In this document: piece by piece, positions 46,401-59,400 of the stretch | Position numbering within the stretch: the first letter of the stretch is position 1 | How the letters are laid out: each line of letters opens with the position of its first letter | Source of the DNA: Edaphochlamys debaryana | Taxonomy: Eukaryota > Chlorophyta > Chlorophyceae > Chlamydomonadales | Length of the DNA: 64,000 nt | Direction of reading: 5' to 3' | Assembly (NCBI GenBank): GCA_016858145.1 | Contig: JAEHOE010000061.1 | Coordinates: 558,001 to 622,000, forward strand | Made by a program: the position numbers and the translations under genes | The notes under the pieces: model-generated | What the model was told of the DNA's origin: nothing | Database searches by the model: none | The model's input: the letters and a program-made list of their open reading frames with translations, nothing else

Positions 46401-49400
46401 TGTACCAGTAGCAGCTGGGGAGAGCGAGGGCACCAAGACACCACCAGAACAATTTGGCGAGGTGAACGCGGATGGCTCACAAATGCCGTCACGTGGTAAG
46501 CGCGGCACGCACTCACCTGCATTGCGCGCAGCAGAAAGCCCGGCCGTACGCCGTACGCGGGGCGCGGTACGGCATCGTACGGCAGATCCTGGGGCAGTTG
46601 AAGCGCCGCAACCTCCAGCAGCGATCCGATGTATGCCTGAGGTAACCAACGGCAGCGACCCAATGTGTCAAGCCAGGTGCATGTAAGGCGGGTGGGGCCG
46701 CAGGAAGAGGGCCCGGCCCACACGGTGATACCGTTCGTTAGGGGAGTGGGAATGGGACACATGACAGAGCCGGACGCGTGAGGTTGGACGACGCTCTTGT
46801 GTTAGACAAGTGCATGACGGGTGGGTGGAGCGCGCGGCCGCAAGGCCGTAATCTAAACTGTAATCTTCTTCACGCAACCGAGCGAGCGACACACGCACCT
46901 GCCAGTCCTCCGGGGCGGCCTGCGCCAGCTCCTCCTCCGTCAGTAACGGCAGCTGCGGTACGGCATCACGTGACGAGCGCCGGTGTACGGCACTGTGGGC
47001 GTGGCTGAGGCCGTGGCCGGACCGGTCCGTACCCGCGCCCGTACCCGGCCCCACGTGCATCGATGCCGCCGCCTGCTGCACCTGCTGTGCCGCCGCTAGC
47101 GCCGCCTGCTGCTGCTGCCGCAAGGCACGTTGCAGCTGCTGCTGCTGCTGCTGTTGCTGCTGCTGCCGCGCTGTCGCCAGCTGTTGCTCGCGATCGCGCT
47201 GCTGCTGTAGCAGTAGCAGCTGGGCCTGGGCCTGTTGGACGAGCGCCGCCTGCTGCTGCTGCTGTTGCAGCTGCTGCAGCTGTTGCAGTTGCAGCTGTTG
47301 CAGCTGCTGCCGTTGCGCGCGTTGGAGCGCGTCACGATACGCGGCGGACGTGGTCGTGATTGCATCCTGTGGATCCAGCATGACTACGTCATCGTCGCCA
47401 GCGGCATCATCGGCGGCGGCCCTGGCGGCGGCGTTGGCAGCCCTCGCGGCGGCGCTGGCGGCGGCGGCTGCATTGGCGGCGGCGGCGGCGTGGGGCCGGC
47501 CGCCCGGGGGCGCGGCGCCCTCAGATCGCAGCGGTTTCATCAGGAGCTGCTCGATCAGCTGCTGCTGTTGCGCCTGGCGATCTGGCTGTTGCGCCTGGCG
47601 ATCTGGCTGTTGCACCTGCGCCTGCGCGTTCGCGGCGCGCCGCGGCGGCGGCGGCTCCGGCGGCAGGTCGCGCGCGGAAGTGATGACGTCACCATCGCCG
47701 CCGCCGCCATCGTCGTCGTCGGCTCCGTCGACGGCAGCGTCTGCCATGGCGGCGGCGGCGGCGGCGCGGCCCGCCGCCGGCTGTAGGTCCACGACCGGCC
47801 CCATGTGGACGAGCGGCAGCTCCCCGGGATCCACGCCGATCTCCTCGGGCGAGAAGCTGAGCGGCTGTAGCAGCAGCCGCCGTACGACAACGGTACGGCG
47901 GTTGGACCCGTCGGGGGCCCCAACCGTCGCGACGGGCACCATGCCGAGCACCGCGGTCGCGAGGCGGGAGCCGGAGGAGGTGGTTGAGGTCGTTGCACCG
48001 CCCTTGGCGGCGGCGGCGGTGGCGGCGGCGGCAGGCCGCTCCCCGCTGCCGAGGCTGCCCTCGCTCCCCGCCGGCGTTGCACGGCCGAGCGGCCGCGGCG
48101 GCGGCGGCAGCGGCGGCGAACGCGGGCCGCCGCCGGAACCCCGCCGCACGCCGCCCTCCTGGCCGCCGCCGCTGCCGTCAGCATCGCCGCCGTCACCGTC
48201 GCCGTCGTCGCCAGTGGCGGCGGCGGCGGCGGCGGCGTCCTGCGGCAGAGGGTCGAGTAGGAAAACTCGGCCGTCGGGCAAGCGCACGACGCGCGGCTGT
48301 GGCAGCGGCGGCGGTGGCGCTGGGCTCACCTCCGTCGCCGCCGTCAGCGCCGTCGCCCCGGCCGTGATGGTTGTCGTGGCGCCGGGCGTTGGCGACAGAA
48401 CGGTGCTCGTCGACGGGACCATATTGAGCTGGCTACCGCCGCCGCCGCTGCCACCAGCACGGCCGCCGCGGCCGGCCGGCCGAGTGCTGCGGTGGTGCCA
48501 GGTCGGCCCGTCGTCGCCGCCATCCTCCGCCTCCGCTGCCGCGTCCGCCGCTGCGCTCTGCCCGCCGCCGCCGCCCCCTTCCTCGCCATCGTCCTCGCCC
48601 GCCGCCAGGCGGCCTTCATGGGCAGTCGAACCGTCGCGACCCGAGCCGGCGGCGGCGGCAGCCGCGGCTCGTGGCGCCGCCGGCTTGTCCGGAAGGATGC
48701 GGGCCTTACGTCCGTCGGGCAGGGTTATAATCTCGTACTCCTCATCCTCCTCGTCCTGTACGGCAGTGCAGCATGGAGAGCAGTACGGCCTCGTAAACAC
48801 AACCGCGACCCGCCTAACTAGTTGTGTTTGCCCCTGTATTGCGAAGGGGTTTTACAGTTGTGCGAGAGAGTCTAACCCAGCCCCTTGACTCACCTGCGGC
48901 ACGGCGGGCGGTTTGCTGCGCGGCTGCTGCGCCTGCTTCCGCTGGGCGGTTGGCGGTTGGGTCGGTTGCGGCGGCGGTTGCTGGCGGAAGGCTGACTCAG
49001 GGGGGTAGGCGAATGCGGTGGGCATGGGGAAGGACTGTGGGGGCGGGGCGACGCGGGGAGGACAGGGCGGGTGGATGATTGCCGGCGAATGGAGTGGAGC
49101 AGAAGCGGGAGTAGCTAGCGTGAGGGAAGGGGGCCGCGCGACGACGGGGTCCGCAGCAAGTGCTGACCGCACCGCACGCAGTACACCGCACCTGACAGCC
49201 CGGCCATACCAGGCCACCGAGTCACCCGTCGGATGTTGAGATAACTTTGAGGCCGGGCGTGCACCCACTCACGGCATTACCCTATCCGACTGACATCCAG
49301 AACCACAACCAGAACCACAAAAGACTGCAGGCTGGACGAGCGTGCACCCACTGAAGACACTATCCACTTCGGTACAGAACCATACACCGACATTGCCCCG

Positions 49401-52400
49401 TGACCGCACACCCGACCCACCTGCACGGGCTGCAGCCGGGGCTTGTTGGTGGTTGCAAAGGGGCCGGGGGCGCCCTGGGGGTCGGCATGCCGCTCCTCCG
49501 ACTGCAAGGAGGGCGGAGGGAGGGCCGGGCCGGGGTGATTAGCCGCTCAAGGAGGGCAGAGGAAGGGGCCGGCAAAGGAACAGACAGGGGCAGGGGCTGG
49601 CTACGGAGCGCCGCCAAGGTCAGGGCTGTGCCGTACAAGCAAGGGACCCCTAGAGGCAGGAAGGACAGATAAAGGGGCAGGCCGAGAAGCGGACAATGCC
49701 ATGTTGAAGGCGGCTGAACGGGACCGCCCTGCGCGTGCTAAGTCTTGCCCAAGCTGTGCACACGACAAGCCCCCCTCCCGCTCACGTGGCGGTGGGCGAG
49801 GCCGGGCCCAGGCAGGTCCTCCCCGTCCCCGACGGGGCCCAGCACAGCCGCCAGCTGGCCGTCGGGCAGCCGTACGATCCTGCGGGGACGTGTGTGGACG
49901 ATCACTTGATCCCATGTCGACTCCAAGATCCCAAATCCCTGGACTATGCACGCCGCGACGCATGCGCACGCTGCGAGTCCAAACACATCCATCTGGTTCC
50001 CTGGCTTTATGGATTGTGGGTTGTTATCTGGTTCCCCGCTTTGCCTGGGGCACCAGCCCCGGCCGTGGAAAAGCCCTCCAAGCTGGTCTGATCCCAGCTC
50101 CAGCCCGGCCCATGCAAGCCCACTACGTATCTGATCTCGGCTCCCTGTGCTCACTGGTACACGTGCCGTACACGTAGAGACGTACGCTGACGTACCTGGT
50201 CGCATCGCTACGGTCTGGCCGGTTGCCATGACTAAGGTCCCCCCAGGTCCGACCTTGGCCCACCCCGGCGACGTCCTACCTCAGCCCCCCCCCCACACAC
50301 ACGCTCACCGGGTCCCCGGCGGCAGACCAGCCAGAGCGCGAGCCTGCTGCACCCCGGCGTCCTGCGACAGCCGCGACTGCAGCTGTTGCTGCAGTTGCCG
50401 CAACAGCTGCAGCTGTTGCTGCTGCTGCTGGATCTGGTGCTGGATCTGGATCTGGGGCAGCTGTTGCGCGCCGTGCATTCCCAACCGCCCGTCGTCCGGC
50501 AGCAGCCCCACATCCAGTACGTTCCGCACGTGCTGATGCTGGTGTTGGTGCGTGGGCCCCATCGCCATCGCGGTGGGCCCGCCCGGGCCCAGCCGTACGA
50601 GCTGGGGCCCAGCCATACGAGCCGCCGCGCGGTACGGGTCGCCATCGCCCCGGTCGGCGCCCGCCTGATCGATCGGGATCAGGAGATTGCCGTCCGGCAG
50701 TAGTACGACGCCGGCGTGCCTCGCCACGTGGGCGCCGGTGCCGTACACTCCCATGCCGTCGACGTTGGGGCGGATGACTAAGCCCGGCGGGTAGGCTGCG
50801 TGCGCCGCCGGGGCGACGCGGCGGGGTGGCAGGGGTTCGTCTTCGAACCCCGGCACGTAGATGGGTCCCTCTGCGGGGGGGCGGGGGCGCAAACGAGGGC
50901 GGGTCAGTACGCGGGTTGATGAGTGGTGATTACTTGGTGGTATACAGTTTGCCGGGACCAGACCTCACCCATGCCCAGATGACAGGACCGCCGCCTCATC
51001 CCACCCGCACACCCGCACGCCCAACCACCAACCGCAACCCACAACCACCAACTGCCCAACCGCCCGACCCACCGGGCGTCATGATGCGCCGCACGATGTT
51101 GGGCTTGCCGCTGTAGCTGTCGCGCCCGCCCCTGAAGCCGCCGCCGCCGCCGCCGCCGCCCGCCTGGCCGTACCCGCCGTACACCGCCCCTGCGCCGCCC
51201 TCGGCGCCATCCATCCCGTCGCCCTCCACGTCATCGCCCGGTCCGTAGCCCTGACTCATGCCAAGAGAGAAGGCCGAGACGTTGGACTCGGGTCGAGATC
51301 CGCTCAGCCAGGGGGCCACGTCCTGGCCTCCGCTGCCGCCCGCGCCGCCGGAAGCGGCGGAGCCCTGCCGGGCGCCCGCGCCGCCCGACCCCTGGCCCTG
51401 CGTGGGAGGGAAGTGGGAGAGGAACCGAAGCGGTAAGGTGGGAGGGTGAGGATACCAGGGGATGGGGGTGGGTGGGAAGGCGGAGGGGCGGGCGCCTGGA
51501 CCATGAAGACAGGGTCCCAGCGGCTGGGCCTGGCTGGGCCTCCGACGGGCCCCCCATTGGACCCGCTCAGGGCCTGCCCGGCCTCACCGGGAGCTCAGCA
51601 GGGGGCGCATCGTCCTGCAGCCAGGGAGGTGGAGGAGGAAGGCGTCAGGGGCGGTGCAACCAGTGAGAAGCGATCGGCATCGGTCAGGGACGGCATCACA
51701 TCACCAAACTGGGCCCCGGCTTTCAGACCATGCAGACAACAGGGCCTGCGGCCCATCCACACACATTTTCATTCCTACGCATCCCTACGCATCCTAAACA
51801 CACTTTCATTCCTGGCAACCGCAACCTCTGCACGCCCTCACCTCATCCTCCCGCCCCCGCCGCCGCTGAACAGAGGCTGGCTGCGCAGCCGCGGCGGCCT
51901 CACGAAGGATGGAAGGGAACAGGTGGTCCCAATCTTCCGCCTCGTCCCAACCGCCGGGCTTGCACGACCGAACGGGGAACACGCAGCACGCGTGCCCGCA
52001 CGTGAAGCGGTTGGCGGGCGGCACGGGGTTCTGGCGTACCAACCGCCGCGCGTTGCAGTTGGTGCAGGTGCGGAAGAGCGGCTGTACGAACTCCAGTACG
52101 AAGGCCCGCACCGCCTCCTGCAGAGTGGGGTAGAGCGAGGGCGTGGGCTTGAGACAGGGCAGTACAAGTCCGGGCCTTGATCCGGGGCGAACAAAACCAG
52201 CTGTAGCTAGAGCCCCCTCGCTGTCCCTAAAGCATGCGCAACCTTGAGCCTATGATTGTCTTTTCGGCTTCAGTTTGTGAGAAGCCCCAGCCCTCCGGCC
52301 CCCTGCCCCGAGGCACCTCCTCCCGCAGTGCCCCATACCCGTGCGCTGCGCCCTCCGACTGGATGCCATGCAACCGCCCTGCGGGAAGCCCACCCAAGCC

Positions 52401-53130
52401 CACCTATGCCTAGCCTATCTACGCCTACCTAAGCCTAGCCTAAGCCTACCTGCAGCTGCGCGCTGCTCCGGGCGCCGTCCAGCAGCCGCTGCAGCTCCAG
52501 CGGAATGATGGTCGACCGCGCCAGCACGTTCTGTTGCGCCATGCGCAACGCGTACGACAGCTTCTGCCGCAGGCGGTGCACGTCGTTCTTAGGATACACC
52601 AGGATCTCGCAGAGCTTGCCCTGCCAGTCGAGGAGCTTGATGCCGCCCGACCCGACCGCGTTGATGCCATCCAATCCTCCCGCGCCGAGATCTGGCCCCG
52701 GGTCGGCATCTGGGTCGGCGTCCTCGCCCTCCGCCCCGGCCCTCGCCACGTCAGCGCCCGCGCCTCGCCCCGGTCCCCCGTCATCCCCATCGCTGTCACG
52801 GCCGCCGGGGGGGCTGTTGCGAAAGGCGTTCGGCCCCACTTCCTGGGCAGCTCCCGCCGCGGGCCCCGCCCCGCCCGCGGCGCCGGGTTGGGCTAGGAAG
52901 CTCCGCAGGGCTCGGTTGTTGTGGAGCTTGTCCAAGAGCCGTTGCGCTGCAGCAATGTCGGCTGGTGACGCCATGTCGCGCACTTGCCGGAGCGCGCGAA
53001 GCAGGCCGTGTTCATGGTCAACCGCTGGATTGACCGCATTTCGATCGGGCCCCAGCGCCCCGACGGGGGCTGGCCCGACGCCCCCCGCCTCGTTGTTGCC
53101 TATGTCGGGGGACCCGCCAGTGCTGGCCAT
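43492..53130 (-). CDS. Large Gln-rich, probably nuclear protein with CW-like cysteines and LPDG repeats, 2125 aa
   Basis: The exons are 53130-52450, 52117-51842, 51397-51073, 50870-50309, 49879-49786, 49501-49421, 49034-48894, 48755-46899, 46636-46517, 46253-46011, 45705-45571 and 45354-43492 (TGA). Phases agree throughout. The N-terminal region has helical stretches (PADIAAAQRLLDKLHNNRAL, DVHRLRQKLSYALRMAQQNV). A cysteine cluster at about residues 245-279 (TCTNCNARRL...FTCGHACC...SCKPGG...EDW) resembles a CW-type zinc finger but is not a clean match. LPDG-type motifs recur. A poly-Gln block spans about 1199-1275. A folded region at about 1340-1530 (SLLEVAALQLPQDLPYDAVP, VYDSDLITLCCDVPTDIVQT, RLGLARIALVARLDERCDLV) follows, then ~600 acidic, Pro/Ala/Asp-rich residues. 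A chromatin or transcription co-factor is a guess. A SPOC-like fold was considered for 1380-1505 but is unproven. Confidence 0.72.
44318..44363 (-). repeat. Coding GGGATT microsatellite
   Basis: GGGATTGGGATTGGGATT on the + strand is part of the last exon of gene 7 and encodes DPNPNPNPSPN on the minus strand. It resembles some telomeric repeats but is in frame and flanked by DPDP-coding GGATCT units. Confidence 0.8.
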
Positions 53131-56100
53131 GCGACCCGGCGCCCGTTGCCGTGTCGTCTACGACCTGACACGGGAGTTGGGGAGGGCGGGCCGCACGGTT
53201 TCAGCGCACTGGGATGCGTCCAGCTGACCGACGTGATTCGCTGTCACGCGAAAGGAGTCACACCACCGAGGCAGACGGGGAAAGGGGGAGTTCTCGCAAA
53301 GCCGATTCTTCATGACAAGGCGGACCGCCTGTCGCGCGCTGAGCAATCCTGGCGCCCAGCGTGGGGCGACTGGGCGCTATTCAGTCCACGCTATTCGTTG
53401 CATCTGCTCCTGCCGCTGCTAGCCCACGCAGGATAGTTGGGAGCGGCGAACTCGGTGCGGTGAGGCTCAACCGAAGCGCCCACGGTGTCTGCAAGCATTT
53501 AGCCAAGCTGCACAGGCTCTCGGCTCACCGTTACAAGCCGGCCGGACGCGGCTTGTCAGCCAAGCATTCGTCGGTCGCCGGCTCCTTCCCCACAACCACG
53601 AAGGCAGCAGTGATGGTGAGAGAAGCAAGGATGCTAAAAATTATAGCTCCGGGCGCAACACGTGGGGAGCAGCGCTCTGGACGAAACGAAGTCCAGGACC
53701 GGTACGCCGTCACGTCATGGGTTGGAAGCTGAGAACTTATTGCTGCGGGCTGTGGCACTTCTGAAGTCAGAACGCGACTGGGGCGTTTAGCCGAGCCATG
53801 ACACGCACACACCCAGTAGGCCGCCCCGTTTTCCGCAGGTATAATAATGAAGCGATATTAATCGCTCTAATCGCGATCAGACGAGAGACAGGCGGTTTCA
53901 GGCCCGTCCTGTGCTCGACGTCACCGCTCACGGCGCCCTCGCCGCGCGATGCATTTGCATGATGACATTCATCTGGTATATTAGCAATACCACAAGAGCT
54001 CCATGGCGGTGGTGCGCGCGGTACGCTGAGGAAGACGAGGACCCCCCGCCGTTGACACGCGGTCGCCTGGGTGCAAATCAATAGAACTTGCACTTACTGT
54101 ACAACGTTGACCTCGTGGGAAATACATTGCACCCGGCCTGCAGTTCGCTCGAGGCCCTGTATTGCTTTGCCCGACCCACCCGCACGCGGCGGCTCGCAAC
54201 ATTTCTGACTGCTGTCGCTGCAGCCGCATCGTGTGCAATATAGCACGATAGTTTACACCCCCAAAAGTTGCGGGAACTGAACCCTTGGCGGCCGCCCAGC
54301 TTCCGCGATCGATGAGAGTTCGGTGCTGTCACGACGCGACACTTCGCTGCCGTGCTCGCAATACAGCTCGCTTCGTCTTCGCCTCGCATTGTCGGCGTCG
54401 TCCGCTCTTACGCCCCTATTCCTTGGGAACACGGCGGGGCGCGCAGTTGGAGCTGTGCAAGTGGGTGCGAGAGGGTGCGAGCGGCGGCGACGTCGTCCCC
54501 CACACTTACCCTCCCCTGTCCCACCCCCACGCTCGCTCGCAAGGGTCGGGCTGAGCTCACGCCAGCGTGCAGCCTTAGCCTCCCGAACAACAGCTGGTTG
54601 GGGCGTTGGGGAGGTTGACCTGCACCACCACCACACGAACCCACCACCTTCGCGCCCCCTCCGTGGCGACCCCCACGCCCCCAGCGCCGAGAACATGCAT
54701 GCCCTGCTCCAGCTCCTTCATCAACCATCATGACCTTGCCCGGCACCTGCTTCCATACCGCACGCCCCAATTGCAACACCAGCAGTCGCCCCCGTCGAGT
54801 CAGGGGCGCGCCGACAGGCTTCACGCCCGTGCAAGGCCCCGGTCAGTTTCCGCACGGGCACGGGGCACGGGCACGGGGGCATGCGGTTGCTGCCCTTTCC
54901 TCTTAAGTTCGCAGGCCCCCAACTCGTGGTTATGAAGGCGGGTCCATTCTTGTGCCGCAGGTGGACTGGTGCGGGATGACGTACTAAGCGCGGGGGCAGA
55001 GGTAGGGCGGGGGCCCTGAGCCCGGGGCCCCCAGTCACCACTCACCAAGCGGCCATGGAATCGAGTGAGGGTGTGGGGAGCGTGCGCGCGCGTTACAGCT
55101 TACAGGCAAGGTCTTGGGCGGTTGTCGGCGGCACAACCAGCAGCTCTCCAGCGGCTCGCAAGGCATGGGGTGCGGGGTGGATGGGGAACTCAGCAGGCTC
55201 CGTCGTGTGGCGGTGCGGGGCAGGGCCCTGGCAGGGCCGAGAGTAAACGGCCCCCATTGCTTTCCAAAAGCCGCGTCATCAGCAGGGAGAAGGGTTTAGC
55301 GAGATAAGAGCGCGACCACGGATGGATCAGGCCAGCTTAGTTACACGCCCGTATGCAAAGGTCCGTCCCTCTAAACCGCCCCCGCCCCACACACTCTCGC
55401 AACCAGCTTTTGGACGTCCGGCACGCCTTCAAGATCAACATTCACTGGGTCTGACACGCACAGCGGGCGGCCATTGCGACGGCCAACTAAGCGATTCGGC
55501 TATCAACCGCTGCCCCCGTGCGCTGCCCCCCGCCCACAATCAGCCCGCCTCATCAAGTCTTACACACGAGGAATGACTAAAGAGCCTCGGGATGCCTCCG
55601 TCGCTCCTCACCAATCTCCAGGACCGGGGGAACGTATGGAGGTAACATCCCATGAGGCGCGGTGCAGAAAGAAGCAGAGAGAGAAAGAAGAGCGCATCTG
55701 GTAGCATTGATCGGCGAGGGGTGCGGCTGGGCCCCGTCCCTCTTTGCCCAGGTGTGATCATCCAGCTGCAAAATCGGGGCCACCCCTCCCACAGTCCACA
55801 GACCGATCACGTCCGGGCCTCCGCTGTTGCCTGTGGCCGTTGCCTAGTCCGAATTTCTCTCTGCTCTGCCGTACAAGCCGTATACGCGATGCCGTACAAC
55901 TGCATCGGGTGACACGCTTAAACCCCAACGTCCCTGTGCTCTTATCCAAGCTACCGCCCTGTCGCCTGCTCTCAAAGACACAATGTGCGCCACACACGCC
56001 CCGAGCACACCCCGGCGCTGACCCTCTTCAGAGATTATCGTACAAATGAGCTACACTCGCTCCCGTACACATACTTACACATCAGCAAGACGCTACACAG

Positions 56101-56406
56101 CGCAGCTGCCCTCTCTGAACCCTAGTACAGACCCTCCTAGTGTACAAACACCTCCGGCAACTGCCGTCGGCTCCCTGCGTTGCCCCTTCCTGCTTGCCTC
56201 CTTCAACCGCGCTCTCCTTTTTGTCACACATTCAGTGAGCACAGCCGCCACTTCCCCGTGTGGCCAGACACATGCTTATGTAAGGGTGTCGGTGCCACCG
56301 CTGCATACGCAGAGCGCCGTGCCGGGCAGGGCCGGCGCCGTGCCGTGCCGGGCGGCGTGCAGGTAGGATGGAATTGGTGCCGTACACGTCCCGTAGACGC
56401 CGGCGC
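53131..56406. other. Intergenic: promoter of gene 7 and 3' UTR of ATG2
   Basis: Both flanking genes are on the minus strand. About 3.3 kb hold the upstream region of the Gln-rich gene and the end of the ATG2 transcript. I found no reading frame with conserved features, no repeat array and no RNA gene. The stretch 53600-54250 is noticeably more A+T-rich than the rest of the window. Confidence 0.5.
56075..56079 (-). terminator. Possible polyadenylation signal of ATG2 (TGTAA)
   Basis: TTACA on the + strand is TGTAA on the minus strand, the usual chlorophycean polyadenylation word. It lies about 330 bases after the ATG2 stop codon, a plausible 3' UTR length. The word is short, so chance is possible. 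Confidence 0.4.
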
Positions 56407-59400
56407 TCAGTCTGCCTTGGGGTGAGGCTCCCGAGCCGATGGGCCGCCGCCGCCGCCGCCGCCAACCGCCGCGCCCGACAGTTGGGACTTGATGGCGCGC
56501 CGTACGTCCCGCAGCGTACCGCTCAGCTGGCCGCCAAGCGCCGCCGCCGAGGGCGCCGCCGCCGCAGCCGCCGCCGCGCCGCCGGCGGCTGCCGTACTGA
56601 GCGTCCGTACGACGCTGCTGACGTGGCGTTGCAGCCCGCCCGACTGCAGGCCCGCTGCGACGGACTGGGAGGCGTGGCCCAGGCTGCGTGCGGCTCGGAG
56701 GAGGCCTTTTTGGAGGGCCGCCCCAGCGCTCTTGCTCCGCCTCATCCGGCCCTGGTCGCTCCCCGCGCCAACGCCGCCGCCGCCACTGATGGATGAGTCA
56801 TCCATCGCGTGGCCGTACGTCATGTCGTACTCGTCATCGGCGGCGCCCATCTCATCGTCGTCGTCGCCATCGAAGTCATCGCCGTCACACGCCGCGTGTC
56901 CGGCCGCCCCGGCGCCGTACACGGTGCCGTACATGCCGCCGCCGGCCGCGGCGGCGGACGACAGTGCCCGGCCCGCGCCGTTGGCCGCCTGCCGGCCAAC
57001 CACCAGTGCCTCCCGTACCAGCCTTACCGCGAAGTCGGCGCTGGCCCGCCGGAGCTGGTTAGCCAACTGCCGCCCGCCGGCGCCGTCGCGGCGGGCGAGA
57101 TGTCGGGCGGGCGCCGCCAGGATCGTGGCTACGGCAGATCCCACGCGGACGACGGCCTGGACTGGGGCGAGGCCCGTTATGAACTTGTGGGCCTGTGTGG
57201 AGAGGAGGGGACGCGATGCAGGCAAGGGTGTAAGCGAGCAGCGGGTCGGGACATGACGTCACGGGAGGCGAATTGAGATTTGCGTAATTTGCGACATTTG
57301 CGACAGCATGCATGAGCCAAGGGCAACTGGAGGGTAGAGGTCTGGCACCGCACGAGCAAAGTACAGGGGCACCAGTACCTGCTGACTTCTCTCCGCACCG
57401 CAATCCCCGACCCCGGCTAACCTCGCCAAGGACGGCGCTCCCTCCTGTCCCCTCCCCCAGCCCCCCCCCCCCCCCCGTGCCGTACGCGACGCCCCGCACC
57501 GTACCTGCGTACGGGCGATGTCCTGCAGCCACTCCCGCAGTACGGCGGCGCCCAGTCCGTCCCAGCCTGCCACCCCCGCCAGCCTCAGCTCCTTGGCCGC
57601 CAGCTCCACCCCCCCCAGGGGCACGAGGTTGATCAGCTCGGAGAGGCGACCCTCGGCCAGAGCCGCGATGTCCACACGGCGGGGCCTGTGGGGGGGGGGG
57701 GGGAAGGGGGAAGGCAAGAGGCAAGATGGGGGGAGACAGGGGAAGGTTAAGAGGCAGAGGGGCACCAAGTTGATCAGTTCCGAGAGGCGACCCTCGGCCA
57801 GAGCCGCGATGTCGACGCGGCGGGGCCTGTGAGGGGGGGGGGGTAGAGGGGGAGTTTTTGTTGATGGGCAGAGGGGGAGGAGGCAAGACTGGGGGGGGAG
57901 AGGGGGTTAAGAGGCAGCTGGGCACCAGGTTGATCAGCTCGGAGAGACGGCCCTCGACGAGGGCAGCGATATCACCACCGTGCAGCCTGCGAATGAGTTG
58001 GGAGGAAGCCATGTGTGGAGCTACAGGGAGCTGACGTGGGCGAGGCAAGTCGGGGGGAGCGGCCCCAAGAGGCGCAGGTAGGAGCTGGGAGACTGGGGCG
58101 CCGAGTCAGGGATCATGCGTGCCACGCTTCGCCCCCCACCCCACCTGTCCTCCAGCACAACCGTGAAGCCCCGCCCCCCCCCTCCCCCGCCGCACCCCCT
58201 AAGCACACACGCAAAACACACACGTCCTGCCCTCCCTCCCCCAGCCCTTACCCGCCCGCCCCCACCCCACCTGTAGTCCAGCATGACCGTGAAGCCCCCC
58301 ACCGCCGCCCGCTGGAAGAAGGGCGGGGGCAGCGGCTCGCAGCCGCCCAGCTCGGACAGAGCGGCCTGGGGTGGGGTGGGGGGGAGGTTGGGTGGGGCGA
58401 GGATGGTGGAGGGATGGAAGGGAGGGGGGTGAGCGATGGGGGTGGGGGGCAAAGAGGAAGGGTTGCAAAACGTGGAAGGCTGTGGTGCGAGGCGCGTGGG
58501 CGTCTGGGAAGGGCTAGGCCGAGTGCGTGTCGAGGGACCACCCCGGTCGACAACTCAGCAACACCCCGGCTGTCTGATTAGCCCCCCCCCGCCCCCCCGC
58601 CCCCCGAACGCCCCGCAGCCCCGCCATCCCACCTGCATGGCTGACAGTACGGCAGCTGCCGGCCGCAGCGCCGCCGACACAGCACTGCCGTACCATGACA
58701 GGTACGACATGACGTCCTGGTTTAGCTTGAGCCTGCGGATGTGCGGAGGTACGGCGGTATGGAGGTGGGGTGGCGCCTAATTGTCTATTCCCCAAAACCC
58801 AGATCCGACCCGCGACCCTTGAAGCCCCCACCTCTGCTCCCTTGTGCGCAAACAGGGCTAGCGGGTCCCGCTGAGGCCCAATCTCTCCCTGTACACTCTT
58901 TTCCAAACACAGCCGGCGTCCTGCAACCCCTATCATCCCTTGGCTTACACTTAACACACTGGCACCGGGAGATCGTGCACTCACCCCCAGCAACCCCTCA
59001 CCCCTCACCTCAGGGGCAGAAGCTGCACCGACAGACGAAACTCCTCATCCCTCGGGTCGGTGGCGGCGGGGTTGGGCCGCACCGCCGTCAAAGCTACCGC
59101 CACGAGAGGCGCGCGGGAGTCCCGGGGCCGTCCCCGCACGGAGCGGTACCCAAGCACCCGCACCCAGCCGCCGCCGCCGCCGCCGCTGCCCCCGCCGCCG
59201 CCGCCGCCGCGGCCGACGGCGCCCAGGCCCAGGCCGGCGGCGGCGGCGGCGGCCGCGGCGGAGGCTGCCGAGGCGGCGGCGGCCCGCTGCCGAGCGTCGA
59301 GGGCGCAGTCCCGAATCTGTGAGCGGTGAAGTGAGGTGAGGGGGGGGGTCAGGGTCACGTTTGAAGCGCAGCGTGGACACGCGCGGATCCCGGGAGGGGT

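Noticed and set aside
50836..50856. GGGGTTCG..CGAACCCC inverted repeat as a tRNA arm or terminator
   Set aside because: It is coding sequence (GFEDEP) of gene 7 and no cloverleaf or T-loop context surrounds it.
54253..54696. 147-codon open frame on the - strand upstream of gene 7
   Set aside because: It is low-complexity with Arg/Gly/Ser bias and no conserved feature; strong alternatives exist in other frames.
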